Source of the DNA: an uncultured Tenacibaculum sp.
GTDB lineage: Bacteria > Bacteroidota > Bacteroidia > Flavobacteriales > Flavobacteriaceae
Direction of reading: 5' to 3'
Assembly: GCA_947498055.1 (NCBI GenBank)
Contig: CANMJA010000021.1
Coordinates: 1 to 64,000 of the forward strand
DNA length: 64,000 bases
The translations under genes and the position numbers were made by a program. How positions within the stretch are numbered: position 1 is the first letter of the stretch; each line of letters opens with the position of its first letter. The notes below the pieces were generated by a model. It searched no databases. It saw only the letters and a program-made list of their open reading frames with translations, and was not told the DNA's origin. Positions 1 through 8,509 of this stretch are shown here, piece by piece.

Positions 1-137
1 ATAACCTGAATGTCAATAGTTCGTGCCATAGAATAAAGATACTCATTATTTGAGTAAAATAAAAGTTAAAAATGTATTAACTATAAAAATGAAGCATTTT
101 AAAGTTAGTATTAGTATGTTTTTTAAGAAAGAACCAT

Positions 138-166
138 AAAAAAAGGTCAGAATTTCTTCTGACCAA
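138..166 (-). terminator. Rho-independent terminator of the fatty acid hydroxylase gene
   Basis: The inverted repeat GGTCAGAA (145-152) and TTCTGACC (157-164) has a four-base loop. On the minus strand it is followed by a T-run (plus-strand A-run at 138-144). It sits just past the stop of the minus-strand gene that starts at 1118. Confidence 0.75.
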
Positions 167-188
167 TATAGTTTTAAAAATCTGATTT

Positions 189-1118
189 TTATTCTCTTAA
201 CTCTCGTTGTAATTCTTTACTAGTTTTACTACTTCCATCATGACTCCAACCAGGAGGCATAAAAACATACTTTAAACGAGTTATTAAAGGTAATTCTTTC
301 TTTCTATTAAAAAAGTCTTTGTAAATTTCTTTCCATTCATGAAAGATAATATTAATAGGGCCTCTATCTTCAATATTTGTGGTTAAACCAAATTTTAGTT
401 TCTCATATTCAGTTTCATCTTCTTCTGCTTGAAAAGTGCCAAAAATACGATCCCATATAATTAAAAACATGCCCATGTTTTTATCTAAATATTTGATGTT
501 AGATGCGTGATGAACTCTGTGGTGAGAAGGAGTAACGAAAATATATTCCCATACATTTAATAAGAAACCAATAACTCCTTTTTTAGTATTTTTCTTTATG
601 AAATTAGTATGACATAAAGTACCATAATTTTGATTCATCGCATAGGCAAACATAATATGCAAAGGCGCAATTCCTATTAAAATTAGAGGAATTAAGAACA
701 TAAAACGATAAAATGGTTGTAATACAGGCGAACGAAAACCTGTGGTTATATTGTAGTGTTCAGAATTATGATGGGTAACATGTACTGCCCAAAAAAATCT
801 TGAATGGTGATCTACATAATGATGAATGTAATACAAGAAATCTTGTCCTACAAATGCTATAAACCAATATAAGAAACCAGTGTTTTCCCAATTTATAAAT
901 CGATAATCGTAAAAGAAGTCCATTACAATAAAAGAAATTCCATACATTAAACCATCTAATAAAACGTTTACTAAAGCAAAATATACGTTTGTAGAAACAT
1001 CTTTAAATTCATAATTTTTAGCTTTTCTTTTATAGCTGAAATACATCTCTATACCAATAGCTAAAGCACAAACAGGAACAAACCACATGTAAGCATTTTG
1101 GTGAGTAAAAATATCCAT
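189..1118 (-). CDS. Sterol desaturase / fatty acid hydroxylase family membrane protein
   Basis: This 309-residue integral membrane protein carries the three histidine clusters of the fatty acid hydroxylase superfamily: HHYVDHH at residues 99-105, HVTHH at 113-117 and SHHRVHH ending near residue 204. In this family the clusters bind a di-iron centre that inserts oxygen into a lipid carbon. Hydrophobic segments at about residues 10-28, 50-70 and 85-98, with two more near 138-162, fit a membrane enzyme. Length is normal for the family. It is the last gene of a leftward group, 113 bp after the esterase gene, and a terminator follows it. The family is clear; the lipid substrate cannot be read from the sequence. 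Confidence 0.88.
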   Translation of the reverse strand: MDIFTHQNAYMWFVPVCALAIGIEMYFSYKRKAKNYEFKDVSTNVYFALVNVLLDGLMYGISFIVMDFFYDYRFINWENTGFLYWFIAFVGQDFLYYIHHYVDHHSRFFWAVHVTHHNSEHYNITTGFRSPVLQPFYRFMFLIPLILIGIAPLHIMFAYAMNQNYGTLCHTNFIKKNTKKGVIGFLLNVWEYIFVTPSHHRVHHASNIKYLDKNMGMFLIIWDRIFGTFQAEEDETEYEKLKFGLTTNIEDRGPINIIFHEWKEIYKDFFNRKKELPLITRLKYVFMPPGWSHDGSSKTSKELQRELRE

Positions 1119-1231
1119 ATTAAAAATTTTAGGTTAAAAAGACACTGTTAGATCTCTATTTAATAAGACACAAAGTTAAACTATCTGTAGTTAAAAATAT
1201 TTATTAAATATAGAATTTATTTATAGGCTGA

Positions 1232-1864
1232 TTATAGTCTTTTATCTATCCAATCTTTAAAACTATAAAAATTTTGAGGAGCTACGCCATGCCCTACAGG
1301 ATATTCAGAATATTCGTAATTTAAAGACAATTTGGTAAGTATTTCTTGCGATTTTCTTGCCCATGTAACGGGTATTACTTGGTCTACTAAACCATGAGAA
1401 ACATAATAGTCTGTAGTTATGTCTTTTGAAACTTCTGTAGGAAATAAATCTTCAAACATATAACCACTTAGTGCTATTACATGTGCTACTTTATTAGGAT
1501 AATTTAAACTTAAAGCATAACTTAAAATAGCGCCTTGACTAAAACCTAATAAGAATGTTTTATTAACTGAATATTTTGTTTTTATTTCATCAACAAAATC
1601 ATGTACTATCTTTAAAGACGATTTAGCTTGTTCTAAATCTGAAAACTTTTCATTATTAGCATCAAAATTAATTGCATACCAAGCATAGCCACCATGTCCC
1701 ATTTCATATGGTGCACGTGCACTTACTATTAATAATTCACCAGGTAATTCTTCTGCAAAAGAAAACAGATCTTCTTCATTACTACCATAACCATGTAATA
1801 AAATAAGTAAATTAGGATTTTCAATAGCAGTTTTTGGCTCTCTTACTTTGTAAAATAAAGACAT
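1232..1864 (-). CDS. Phospholipase/carboxylesterase family alpha/beta hydrolase
   Basis: The 210-residue product is a compact alpha/beta hydrolase of the phospholipase/carboxylesterase (YpfH-like) type. The oxyanion-hole strand LLILLHGYGSNEEDL begins at about residue 19. The nucleophile elbow GFSQG puts Ser at 109, and Asp161 (HGLVDQVIP) and His192 (PVGHGV) complete the catalytic triad. There is no signal peptide, so it is probably cytoplasmic. Its start lies 7 bp after the stop of the PH/SHOCT gene, suggesting co-transcription. Such enzymes hydrolyse short acyl esters; the natural substrate is unknown. Confidence 0.9.
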   Translation of the reverse strand: MSLFYKVREPKTAIENPNLLILLHGYGSNEEDLFSFAEELPGELLIVSARAPYEMGHGGYAWYAINFDANNEKFSDLEQAKSSLKIVHDFVDEIKTKYSVNKTFLLGFSQGAILSYALSLNYPNKVAHVIALSGYMFEDLFPTEVSKDITTDYYVSHGLVDQVIPVTWARKSQEILTKLSLNYEYSEYPVGHGVAPQNFYSFKDWIDKRL

Positions 1865-1871
1865 GTTCTTT

Positions 1872-2459
1872 TTATGAATTTAATAATCGTTGTTTTTGTT
1901 CTTGAAACTCTTCTTCTGTTAAAATACCTTGGTCTCGTAAGTTTGATAATTTTAATAACTCATCAGACATAGAAGAAGTGTTAATTTGTTGATTTATTAT
2001 TGGTTGCTCATTATTATCTTGCCAAGCAAAACCATTTATATTTTGAATAATTTCTTTTTTATTATTCATCATAGTAGTTCTTAAAAAAGAAGTACTACCA
2101 TCTGTTTTTTTTAGGACTAAATTTCCAAAACCAAGTATTACAGAAAAGAAATTACGTTCATAATATGCTTCAAAAAACAAGCTATGTGGAATTGCTAAAT
2201 CTGTTCTTTTCCAAGGTAAAAAACCAGTAGTAAAATGAAGGTATTGATTGGTTAATATCCATTTAGTTCTTAAATTACTAAGTATATGAGTAATTGAATA
2301 TAAAAGAATAGGAACACCAGAAATCCATAATTTAGATGTAAATGCTGAAAAACCAATTAATGTTAGTATTATAGGAATAATGTAAGAAGCCCAATGTTTT
2401 GAAGATTCAGCAATAATTTCTTCACCATTTGATGATACTCTTGATACAGTTTCTTCCAT
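1872..2459 (-). CDS. PH-like / SHOCT domain membrane protein
   Basis: The 195-residue product has two adjoining hydrophobic segments (about residues 25-62). These are followed by a region resembling the bacterial PH domain, with alternating strands and a conserved Gly-Phe-Gly-Asn stretch near residue 112. The last 30 residues (SDELLKLSNLRDQGILTEEE) match the SHOCT motif, a short C-terminal helix pair that mediates oligomerisation in many membrane or secreted proteins. It lies between a secreted unknown protein and the esterase on the same strand. The domain architecture is seen; no function is established. Confidence 0.7.
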   Translation of the reverse strand: MEETVSRVSSNGEEIIAESSKHWASYIIPIILTLIGFSAFTSKLWISGVPILLYSITHILSNLRTKWILTNQYLHFTTGFLPWKRTDLAIPHSLFFEAYYERNFFSVILGFGNLVLKKTDGSTSFLRTTMMNNKKEIIQNINGFAWQDNNEQPIINQQINTSSMSDELLKLSNLRDQGILTEEEFQEQKQRLLNS

Positions 2460-2498
2460 ATTTATTGTTTTAGAATCATTATTTAATTGATATTTATT

Positions 2499-3011
2499 TT
2501 ATCCACTAAGACCTTTTAAAAACCAAATTCCTCCTTTTTTTCGTACCATAAAAATAAATGCATCGTCCCAAATAAAATTAGAAGTATTACTGCCCTTTTT
2601 TAATTCATATCCGAGAAAAAAGAAATCTGAATGTGTTGTTTTATAATACTTTGGAAGCTTTGTGTTAAATTTTTTTTCTATTGTTGCTCGAGTAAGAATT
2701 TCAATGTTATAAGCATCTATATAGTCCTTAATTTTTTTAGATTTATCTCTAATGGCTCTTTTCATAGATTTACAAAGTTTTTCTTTTTTTCCAATTTTAG
2801 AAATTATTCCATCTCCATCCATAATTAAAAGAGAATCGCTCATTGTATTAAATACAAAATCACAATCTTCCTTAAAGTAAGCTTGTACAATTTTTAAAGA
2901 GAATTTTTTAGCTTCTTGTTTTAAACTATCTAAACTCTGTACTGTTTTTTGAGCGTTTATAGATATCCCGAAAGCAAAAATGAATATTGTAATTAAATAG
3001 AGTTTTTTCAT
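2499..3011 (-). CDS. Secreted protein of unknown function
   Basis: This 170-residue protein has a clear signal peptide (hydrophobic core at about residues 5-17, probable cleavage near SINAQ at 20). The mature part is Lys-rich with no motif I can assign. Aromatic residues at the end (FIFMVRKKGGIWFLKGL) suggest a small alpha+beta fold, possibly of NTF2/SnoaL shape, since the pattern of an early FKEDCDFVF helix and a final IWFLKG strand is common there; this is a weak inference. The gene starts 10 bp after the dihydroorotase-like gene and is probably in the same transcript. Confidence 0.65.
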   Translation of the reverse strand: MKKLYLITIFIFAFGISINAQKTVQSLDSLKQEAKKFSLKIVQAYFKEDCDFVFNTMSDSLLIMDGDGIISKIGKKEKLCKSMKRAIRDKSKKIKDYIDAYNIEILTRATIEKKFNTKLPKYYKTTHSDFFFLGYELKKGSNTSNFIWDDAFIFMVRKKGGIWFLKGLSG

Positions 3012-3021
3012 TACTTAAAAA

Positions 3022-4281
3022 TTATATATCTAAAACAAGTTGTCCGTTAGCATATACACCATAAGCCTTTCCTTTTAACTTTTTATCCATAAAAATACTG
3101 TTTTTAGAGGTAGAATGTATATTATTCAAAGAAAAAGTATAAGAAGTATCTGGATTAAATAAGGTTAAATCTGCATGTTCACCTACAGTAATACTAGTTT
3201 CTTTTTGACCAAAAATTTTCTTAGGATTTGTACTTAAACATGCGATAATAGTTTCTAAATCGAATACAGTATGTAGCGCACCAAAAGCACTTTCTAAACC
3301 AATACTACCATCTTTAGCAATAGAAAATTCTACTTTTTTATGTTCAATATCAATAGGATTATGATCTGAAGTAATAATATCGATAGTCCCATCTTTAACT
3401 CCTGTTATTAATGCGTTAATATCTTTTGAAGTTCTTAAAGGAGGGTTTACTTTTACTTTTGAATTAAAACCATACAACTCTTCATCTGTTAATAACAAAT
3501 TAGGTATAGCTACACTACAGGTAACTTGTAATCCTTTTTTCTTTGCTTCTTTTATAAGAAGTACAGATTTAGGAGTAGATATAGTAGGGATGTGTAATTT
3601 TCCGCCTGTATATTCTAATAAAAATAAATCTCTAGCAATTTGAATTTCTTCTGCTAAAGCAGGGATTCCTTTTAAACCTAATCTCGTTGCATTTACACCT
3701 TCATGAGCAACACCTTCTCCTGCAATTTTATTGTTTTTAGGAAAACTCATAATAAGCCCATCAAAATTCTGCGCATATAATAAAGCTATTTTAAGCAAAT
3801 TATCATTTTCTAAAGGTTTTTTATAATCACCAAAAGCAATTGCACCAGATTGCTGCATGTCATATAACTCTGCCATTTCTATTCCTTTACTTTGCTGTGT
3901 TAAAGCACCAATAGGAAGTAGTTTAGTAGCTGAAGATGCACTTTTATGTAGTAAATACTCTACAGAAGATTTCGTGTCTGTAATAGGATTGGTATTCGGA
4001 TTAACAGCAACCATGGTAAATCCACTTTTAGCTGCAGTTAATAAACCATTATGTATCGTTTCTCTTTCCTCGTAACCAGGTTCTCCAAAAGAAACACTGG
4101 TATCAAACCATCCAGTAGATACATGAAGGTTTTCAAGTTCTACAATAGTATATTCTTCTTTTTTAGCAATAACATCGCTAATTTCAACAATGGTGCCATT
4201 TAAAATAAGGATGTCTTTTGTTTGTTTATGAAAAGGACTATTTGGATTAATTATGGTAGCCGATTTTAAAAGCGTATTCAT
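3022..4281 (-). CDS. Dihydroorotase-like amidohydrolase, metal ligands missing
   Basis: The 419-residue protein aligns by eye along its whole length with type I dihydroorotases (PyrC), which close the pyrimidine ring of carbamoyl aspartate. Several catalytic positions are changed. The HxH at the end of strand 1 is Ser62-x-Ser64 (GWFDTSVSFGEPGYEE). The usual PHHLLL histidine segment reads IPNLLL. The ISTPKS region lacks one His of the normal HxxHxST pattern. The substrate-side EPG and the late SDHNP aspartate remain. It overlaps the upstream BatA-type gene by 4 bp. It is probably a pseudo-enzyme, perhaps a structural partner of aspartate carbamoyltransferase as known for PyrC' proteins, or it has another role. 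Confidence 0.75.
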   Translation of the reverse strand: MNTLLKSATIINPNSPFHKQTKDILILNGTIVEISDVIAKKEEYTIVELENLHVSTGWFDTSVSFGEPGYEERETIHNGLLTAAKSGFTMVAVNPNTNPITDTKSSVEYLLHKSASSATKLLPIGALTQQSKGIEMAELYDMQQSGAIAFGDYKKPLENDNLLKIALLYAQNFDGLIMSFPKNNKIAGEGVAHEGVNATRLGLKGIPALAEEIQIARDLFLLEYTGGKLHIPTISTPKSVLLIKEAKKKGLQVTCSVAIPNLLLTDEELYGFNSKVKVNPPLRTSKDINALITGVKDGTIDIITSDHNPIDIEHKKVEFSIAKDGSIGLESAFGALHTVFDLETIIACLSTNPKKIFGQKETSITVGEHADLTLFNPDTSYTFSLNNIHSTSKNSIFMDKKLKGKAYGVYANGQLVLDI

Positions 4282-6212
4282 ACTTTAAAGTATTTTAGAA
4301 TCAAAATTTCTAACAGCAAAGATACAATGGCAAGAGCTAAAAACCATTTCCAAAGCCAATGAACTTTATTTTTACTAGTAATTTTTTGTAAAGAGTCTTT
4401 TAGCGAATTGGTAACAGTTATATTTTGTTGCTTCGATACTAATTCTTTTGTGTTTAAAAAGTTTAAAACGCTTTCATTAGATGGTATATTGTAAGAAATT
4501 GTTTGTATCGGTTCAGTATCTTTTATAACACTATAAAAACCGTTGTTTTCTGGTTTTTCTTCTGTTATTAATTGAACTTTACTCTGAAATGTGTTTTGTA
4601 AAGGAATAAAAGAATGTTCTTCGTTTTTAAGTTTTAGTATAGCGTCTTTGTTTAACTGCGTATTTATTTCAATAGTATTTCTCTTGTTAACGGTGTAATA
4701 TAATTGAGATAATTGTAGACTTTGTTGTGCAATATTGTAAAAAACAGGAACTATTAAAGGAGAGTTTGTAAAGTTACTTTTTGATTTATTAAGTGGAGAA
4801 GAAAACCAATAAAAATTAGAGTTAAAAACCTTTACCTGTTTTAAAAAGGAAGTGTTATTTTCAAAAGAAATAATGTTGTTTTCATTTTTAAGTTTTGTGT
4901 TAAAAGATAAAGAAGCGTAAGGGTATTGGAAATTTCTAACTTGTTTATCAAATACATTTTTAAATAAAGGATGCTTAAAATTGATAGAAGTAATTTTTAA
5001 AGAATCTTTTTTCTTATGTAAGATTTTACCAATAGTTATATTTTTAAAAAACGAATTATAAGAGTTAATATCTAACTCTTCATTTGGTATAACAATTAAA
5101 TGACCTCCATTTTTTAAAAAAAGGTGAAGGCTAGTTGTTAAACTGGTAGGTATGCTTTTAAGCTCATTTAAAATAATTAATTGTTGCTTATTTATGCTAT
5201 TGTAATTGGTGTTTTGAAGTTTTGTATTTGTAAAATTAAAGGCATCATTTGTATATATTCGTTGTAAATAATCTGAATTTTCACCAATAGCTAAAACCTG
5301 TACTTTCTCATTCGCATTTAAGGAAAAATAGAAAGAATTATCAAAATCATAAGCATCGTTAGAGTTTATTTGTACACGTCCCAAAAAAGAAGTTGTTTTT
5401 TCTACTAAAAAAGCAATAGTTTTCTTTTGGTTTTCGGCAACAGAAAACGTTTGTTTACTAAGTAATTTGTTATTGTTATAGATAGCAATAGGAATATTTT
5501 CTTTTGCAATTCCTTGGTTGTTAACAATGGCATTTATTGTAAAGCTATTTACTGTGTTTTGATTGATAAAAACACTATCTACAGAAATATTATTTTTTTG
5601 CTCTGGTAAAATTTGAACCAGCGATAGTTGCTGTTTTAAATCGGTAAAAACTTTTTTGTCAATGTTCTGAAAGTCTGATATTAAAATATTATCACTAGTG
5701 TTTTTTAAACTTGTTATTTTAAGTGCAATATCTTCTATAGAAGTGTTTTTAGAAGTATGTTTTATTTTTTTCAGCTCTTCTTTTAATCTATTCCCGTTTA
5801 TTTTCTGATAAAAGTTAGAGTTTGTTAAAAAGGAATACGTGTTTTTATCAGAAACATTCTCCATTAAATCTTGCGAAGCAGTTTTCAATAAATTTCCTTT
5901 ACTTCCTTTTGTATCTGTGCTTAAAGAATTATCTAAATAAATAAATAGATGCTCTTTGGTATCTACGTTTACTTTTCCAAAAAAAGGCTGTGCAAAGGCC
6001 AAAACAATAGCAGCTAATAACAATAACCGAGTACATAAAACTAACCATTTCTTTAATTGCGAACTTTTTCTGTTTTTTATGCTTAGATTTTTTAAAAAAG
6101 CAACATTGGTAAATGGTACTTTTTTAAATCTTCTTAACTGAAATAAATGAATTATGATAGGAATAATCAAAAAAAGTAAAAAGTATAAGAAGTCAGGATT
6201 TTTAAACTGCAT
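4278..6212 (-). CDS. BatA/aerotolerance-type membrane protein with VWA-like domain
   Basis: The 644-residue product begins with the BatA N-terminal region typical of Bacteroidetes: a first membrane segment (about residues 8-24), the basic QLRRFKKVPFTNVAFL loop, and a second segment at about 58-78. A VWA-like domain follows (LFIYLDNSLST near residue 88), then a long beta-rich periplasmic part and a last transmembrane helix near the C-terminus. The family is often linked to stress tolerance or to MoxR/VWA gene groups, but none of those partners is nearby. Here it is the first gene of a leftward operon, divergent from bshC across 114 bp. Its biochemical role is unknown. Confidence 0.8.
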   Translation of the reverse strand: MQFKNPDFLYFLLFLIIPIIIHLFQLRRFKKVPFTNVAFLKNLSIKNRKSSQLKKWLVLCTRLLLLAAIVLAFAQPFFGKVNVDTKEHLFIYLDNSLSTDTKGSKGNLLKTASQDLMENVSDKNTYSFLTNSNFYQKINGNRLKEELKKIKHTSKNTSIEDIALKITSLKNTSDNILISDFQNIDKKVFTDLKQQLSLVQILPEQKNNISVDSVFINQNTVNSFTINAIVNNQGIAKENIPIAIYNNNKLLSKQTFSVAENQKKTIAFLVEKTTSFLGRVQINSNDAYDFDNSFYFSLNANEKVQVLAIGENSDYLQRIYTNDAFNFTNTKLQNTNYNSINKQQLIILNELKSIPTSLTTSLHLFLKNGGHLIVIPNEELDINSYNSFFKNITIGKILHKKKDSLKITSINFKHPLFKNVFDKQVRNFQYPYASLSFNTKLKNENNIISFENNTSFLKQVKVFNSNFYWFSSPLNKSKSNFTNSPLIVPVFYNIAQQSLQLSQLYYTVNKRNTIEINTQLNKDAILKLKNEEHSFIPLQNTFQSKVQLITEEKPENNGFYSVIKDTEPIQTISYNIPSNESVLNFLNTKELVSKQQNITVTNSLKDSLQKITSKNKVHWLWKWFLALAIVSLLLEILILKYFKV

Positions 6213-6326
6213 ATTAGATTAATTATTTTGTAAAAATAGAGAAATAGATTAATAAAATTTTGTTAAGAAGAAACGGAAGTTGCTTGCAAAGCATTAAATT
6301 TGTTTTCTTACTTAAAAAAATAACAA

Positions 6327-7937
6327 ATGTCGTTAAGCGATTCTGACTGTAGTACCTATATTTCCTTTAAAAAAACAGGTTTTTTTTCTACCATGATGTG
6401 TGATTATATAGAAAAATCTAATAAAGTAACCCCTTTTTACGCTAATTTTCCAGATATAAAAGGCTTTAAAAGTCAGATTGAAACGAAAGAACCATCATTT
6501 ACACAAAAACAAAGAGAAACATTAGTTACAGCTTTAGAAGAGCAATATAAAGGAGTGAAAACTTCTAGTAAAACTTCTTTACATATAGCATCATTATCTA
6601 AACCAAATACATTTACAGTAACCACTGGTCATCAGTTAAACTTATTTACAGGGCCTCTATATTTTTTATATAAAATTATAGCTACTATTAATTTATCAGA
6701 ACGATTAACAGAAGAGTTTCCTGACAAGAATTTTGTGCCAATTTATTGGATGGCAACGGAAGATCACGATTTTGAAGAAATTAATTTTTTTAAGTTTAAA
6801 GGAAGAAAAATACAATGGAATTCTAATGAAACAGGAGGAGTAGGTCGTTTTTCAACCGAAGGATTGCAAGAGGTTCTTACGGCTTTTAAAACATTATTAG
6901 GAACGTCAAAAAGAGCAAAAGAATTAATAACTCTTTTTGAAGAAGGATATGTAGAACATCAAAATTTAGCTGCAGCAACAAGATATATAGCAAATGAATT
7001 ATTTGCAAAGTATGGTTTGGTAATTGTAGATGGAGATGATGCTAGCTTAAAAGAAGAATTTATCCCTTTTGTAAAAAAAGAATTATTAGAACAAGTATCA
7101 TATAAATCGGTTACAGAAACGAATTTAAAATTAAGTAAAGCTTATACTGTACAGGTAAATCCAAGAGAAATTAATTTATTTTATTTAAAAGATGCTATTA
7201 GAGAACGTATTGTTTTTGAAAACGGTGTTTATAAAGTAAATAATACAGATATTGAATTTTCTAAAGAAGAAATTTTAAAAGAAGTAAAAGAACATCCTAA
7301 ACGTTTTTCGCCTAATGTAATTATGCGACCATTGTATCAAGAAGTGATTTTACCGAACCTTGCTTATATTGGAGGAGGAGGAGAGATGGCGTACTGGATG
7401 CAGTTGAAAAATTATTTTGAGAACGTACAAATTCCTTTTCCTATTTTATTATTGCGTAATTCGGTACAAGTAATTAATGAAAAACAATATAAAAAACTAG
7501 GTAAATTATCTATATCTGTAGAAGAAGTGTTTTTAAAACAAAGCGAGTTGTTAAAGAAAAAAGTGTTGGAAAAATCGGAGGTAAAGGTTGATTTTTCGGA
7601 ACAGAAAAAATTTTTAGAAAAACAGTTTGAAAATTTAAAAGAAATAGCAACAAAAACAGATGTTTCCTTTATAGGAGCCGTGAATGCACAAGAAAAGAAG
7701 CAATTAAAAGGACTGAATAATTTGGAAAAAAGATTTTTGAGAGCAGAAAAAAGGAAAGAAGCTTCTTTAGTAGAAAGAATAAAAACACTTCAGAATGAGT
7801 TATTGCCTAATTTAAGTTTAGAGGAACGTCAACGTAACTTTTCAGAATTTTATTTAGAATATGGAGAAGGCTTTGTAGAAACACTTAAAGAAAAATTAAA
7901 TCCGTTACAGTTAGAATTTTTTGTGTTAGTAAAGTAG
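6327..7937 (+). CDS. bshC: Bacillithiol biosynthesis cysteine-adding enzyme BshC
   Basis: This 536-residue cytoplasmic protein adds cysteine to glucosaminyl-malate, the last step of bacillithiol synthesis. Recognisable BshC features are the early TVTTGHQLNLFTGPLYFLYK segment (about residues 95-115), YWMATEDHDFEEI near 145, and the VIMRPLYQEVILPNLAYIGG motif near 330. The second half contains a charged helical stretch, the coiled coil used for dimerisation. Length matches the family. It stands alone, divergent from the BatA-type gene, and is closed by a strong terminator. No bshA or bshB is in the window. Confidence is high. Confidence 0.95.
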   Translation: MSLSDSDCSTYISFKKTGFFSTMMCDYIEKSNKVTPFYANFPDIKGFKSQIETKEPSFTQKQRETLVTALEEQYKGVKTSSKTSLHIASLSKPNTFTVTTGHQLNLFTGPLYFLYKIIATINLSERLTEEFPDKNFVPIYWMATEDHDFEEINFFKFKGRKIQWNSNETGGVGRFSTEGLQEVLTAFKTLLGTSKRAKELITLFEEGYVEHQNLAAATRYIANELFAKYGLVIVDGDDASLKEEFIPFVKKELLEQVSYKSVTETNLKLSKAYTVQVNPREINLFYLKDAIRERIVFENGVYKVNNTDIEFSKEEILKEVKEHPKRFSPNVIMRPLYQEVILPNLAYIGGGGEMAYWMQLKNYFENVQIPFPILLLRNSVQVINEKQYKKLGKLSISVEEVFLKQSELLKKKVLEKSEVKVDFSEQKKFLEKQFENLKEIATKTDVSFIGAVNAQEKKQLKGLNNLEKRFLRAEKRKEASLVERIKTLQNELLPNLSLEERQRNFSEFYLEYGEGFVETLKEKLNPLQLEFFVLVK

Positions 7938-7958
7938 TACGCTTATTTATGAATTGAA

Positions 7959-7992
7959 ACCAAGGGTTTTTGTTCCCTTGGTAGTTTTTTTC
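7959..7992 (+). terminator. Rho-independent terminator of bshC
   Basis: ACCAAGGG (7959-7966) pairs with CCCTTGGT (7975-7982) around an eight-base loop, followed by a T-run at 7985-7991. It begins 21 bp after the bshC stop. Confidence 0.85.
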
Positions 7993-8016
7993 GCGGAATG
8001 ATTGAAGAATTAATTA

Positions 8017-8490
8017 CTAGTTTTCTCCTTTATTGGGTACTGTCTGAGTTTTCAAAATTTCATCCACTTTTTCTTTTTTACCCAATTTTCTATATAATTT
8101 AATAGCAAAGGTATTAATTGCAATTAATTCTATAGTCTTTCCTTTCAACTTGTATATATTTTTCGCTTTTTCTAAACTTAGCTCTGCGATTAAAGGGTTT
8201 CCATAATTGAATTCCAATTTTGAGAGCTGAAATAAAGATTCAGCCACTTTAATATCGTTAGTAATTATCTTACTTAATTTGATGGCTTTATTAATGTTCT
8301 TTCTTGCTTTGTTTATTTCCTTTTGTTTTCCTAATTCTTCACTTTGCATTAAAAGAGATGTAATTATAGAAACAGTATCTTTTTTATTTTCAAGCTCAAT
8401 CTTTTCTTTAGAGATATTTAAAGAAGGTTTTTTATGAGTAAGATTGCAAGATATAAGAGTTGTTAAAAGTGCGAATAAAAAAAATCTCAT
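8017..8490 (-). CDS. Small lipoprotein with TPR-like helices
   Basis: The 157-residue product starts with a lipoprotein signal (MRFFLFALLTTLISCN); the lipobox LISC places the lipidated Cys at residue 15. The mature part is helical. The stretches KEINKARKNINKAIKLSKII, then VAESLFQLSKLEFNYGNPLI, and ELIAINTFAIKLYRKLGKKE look like degenerate tetratricopeptide repeats. It follows sdaA by 19 bp on the same strand and may be read through from it, though no functional link is obvious. Confidence 0.68.
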   Translation of the reverse strand: MRFFLFALLTTLISCNLTHKKPSLNISKEKIELENKKDTVSIITSLLMQSEELGKQKEINKARKNINKAIKLSKIITNDIKVAESLFQLSKLEFNYGNPLIAELSLEKAKNIYKLKGKTIELIAINTFAIKLYRKLGKKEKVDEILKTQTVPNKGEN

Positions 8491-8509
8491 AATTTTATAG
8501 TATTTACCA

